From contig CANDLP010000153.1 in NCBI GenBank assembly GCA_947385505.1, forward strand, positions 1 to 6,130: a stretch of DNA of 6,130 nucleotides, given 5' to 3'. Within the stretch, counting starts at the first letter, position 1. Each line of letters opens with the position of its first letter. The notes beneath the pieces were generated by a model. That model was not told the DNA's origin. It saw only the letters and a list, made by a program, of their open reading frames with translations, and did no database searches. The position numbers and the translations under genes are program-made. Of this stretch, positions 6,012 to 6,130 are shown one piece after another. The stretch is from an uncultured Clostridia bacterium (GTDB lineage Bacteria > Bacillota > Clostridia > Oscillospirales > Ruminococcaceae).

Positions 6012-6038
6012 GGATGTCAGCGCCCGAAGCGGCGGCTT
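6012..6038 (+). repeat. Imperfect direct repeat, copy 2
   Basis: Second copy of the 27-base unit at 5945-5971. Here the core folds differently: CGAAGC (6025-6030) pairs with GCTTCG (6035-6040) around GGCG. It is followed at once by a second small hairpin, CCTGC (6041-6045) with GCAGG (6052-6056). Confidence 0.85.
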
Positions 6039-6075
6039 CGCCTGCTTCTTTGCAGGTATAAATTGCTCACTTCGC

Positions 6076-6088
6076 GGGACTTTGTCCC
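6076..6088 (+). repeat. Small hairpin GGGAC-TTT-GTCCC
   Basis: Perfect 5-bp stem with a TTT loop, part of the run of palindromes that fills 5945-6130. No gene or T-tract is associated with it. Confidence 0.7.
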
Positions 6089-6096
6089 ACACCCTA

Positions 6097-6123
6097 CTTC
6101 CTTTTTGCAGTGCAAAAAGGAAG
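6097..6123. repeat. 13-bp perfect palindrome at window end
   Basis: CTTCCTTTTTGCA (6097-6109) and TGCAAAAAGGAAG (6111-6123) are exact reverse complements around a single central G. Read on either strand it gives a hairpin without a GC-rich core, so it is not a convincing terminator. It may be an element boundary or part of a repeat family that continues beyond the window. Confidence 0.85.
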
Positions 6124-6130
6124 CGAAAAA

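Overview
The window looks like ordinary chromosomal DNA from a low-to-moderate GC Firmicute. A Clostridia/Oscillospiraceae-type gut anaerobe is my best guess, based on the flavour of the proteins, the AGGA-type ribosome binding sites, the TTGACT/TATAAT promoter and the U-tract terminators. No RNA gene, CRISPR array, transposase or phage gene was recognised.

Layout. Positions 1-75 hold nothing recognisable. Positions 76-122 form a 20-bp perfect hairpin that closes a leftward gene cluster. Reading leftward (minus strand), the order is: an Orn/Lys/Arg decarboxylase-like PLP enzyme (4980-3691), uvrC (3605-1782), rsmD (1724-1128), coaD (1107-610) and a small coiled-coil protein (573-127). A good promoter lies just before uvrC, so uvrC-rsmD-coaD-coiled coil probably form one transcription unit ending at the 76-122 hairpin. 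The PLP enzyme gene lies upstream with no visible terminator between. On the plus strand, a strong promoter (5011-5039) drives a CofE-like (F420-0:L-glutamate ligase domain) gene at 5090-5878, which ends in a clear intrinsic terminator (5912-5937). The last ~185 bases are non-genic and packed with palindromes and an imperfect direct repeat.

Working together. The leftward unit mixes housekeeping functions: nucleotide excision repair (UvrC), 16S rRNA m2G966 methylation (RsmD), coenzyme A synthesis (CoaD) and an uncharacterised coiled-coil protein. The rsmD-coaD pairing is a common bacterial arrangement. The PLP enzyme and CofE-like protein are transcribed divergently from a 76-bp spacer; no shared pathway is evident.

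Most worth a second look: the (CAGGAA)6 hexanucleotide repeat that encodes a Gln-Glu tail on RsmD and lies directly against the coaD ribosome binding site; the structured repeat region at the right end; the long perfect hairpin at the left end; the CofE-like protein in a probable non-F420 organism; and the altered motifs of the PLP enzyme. I found no convincing new multi-gene system.
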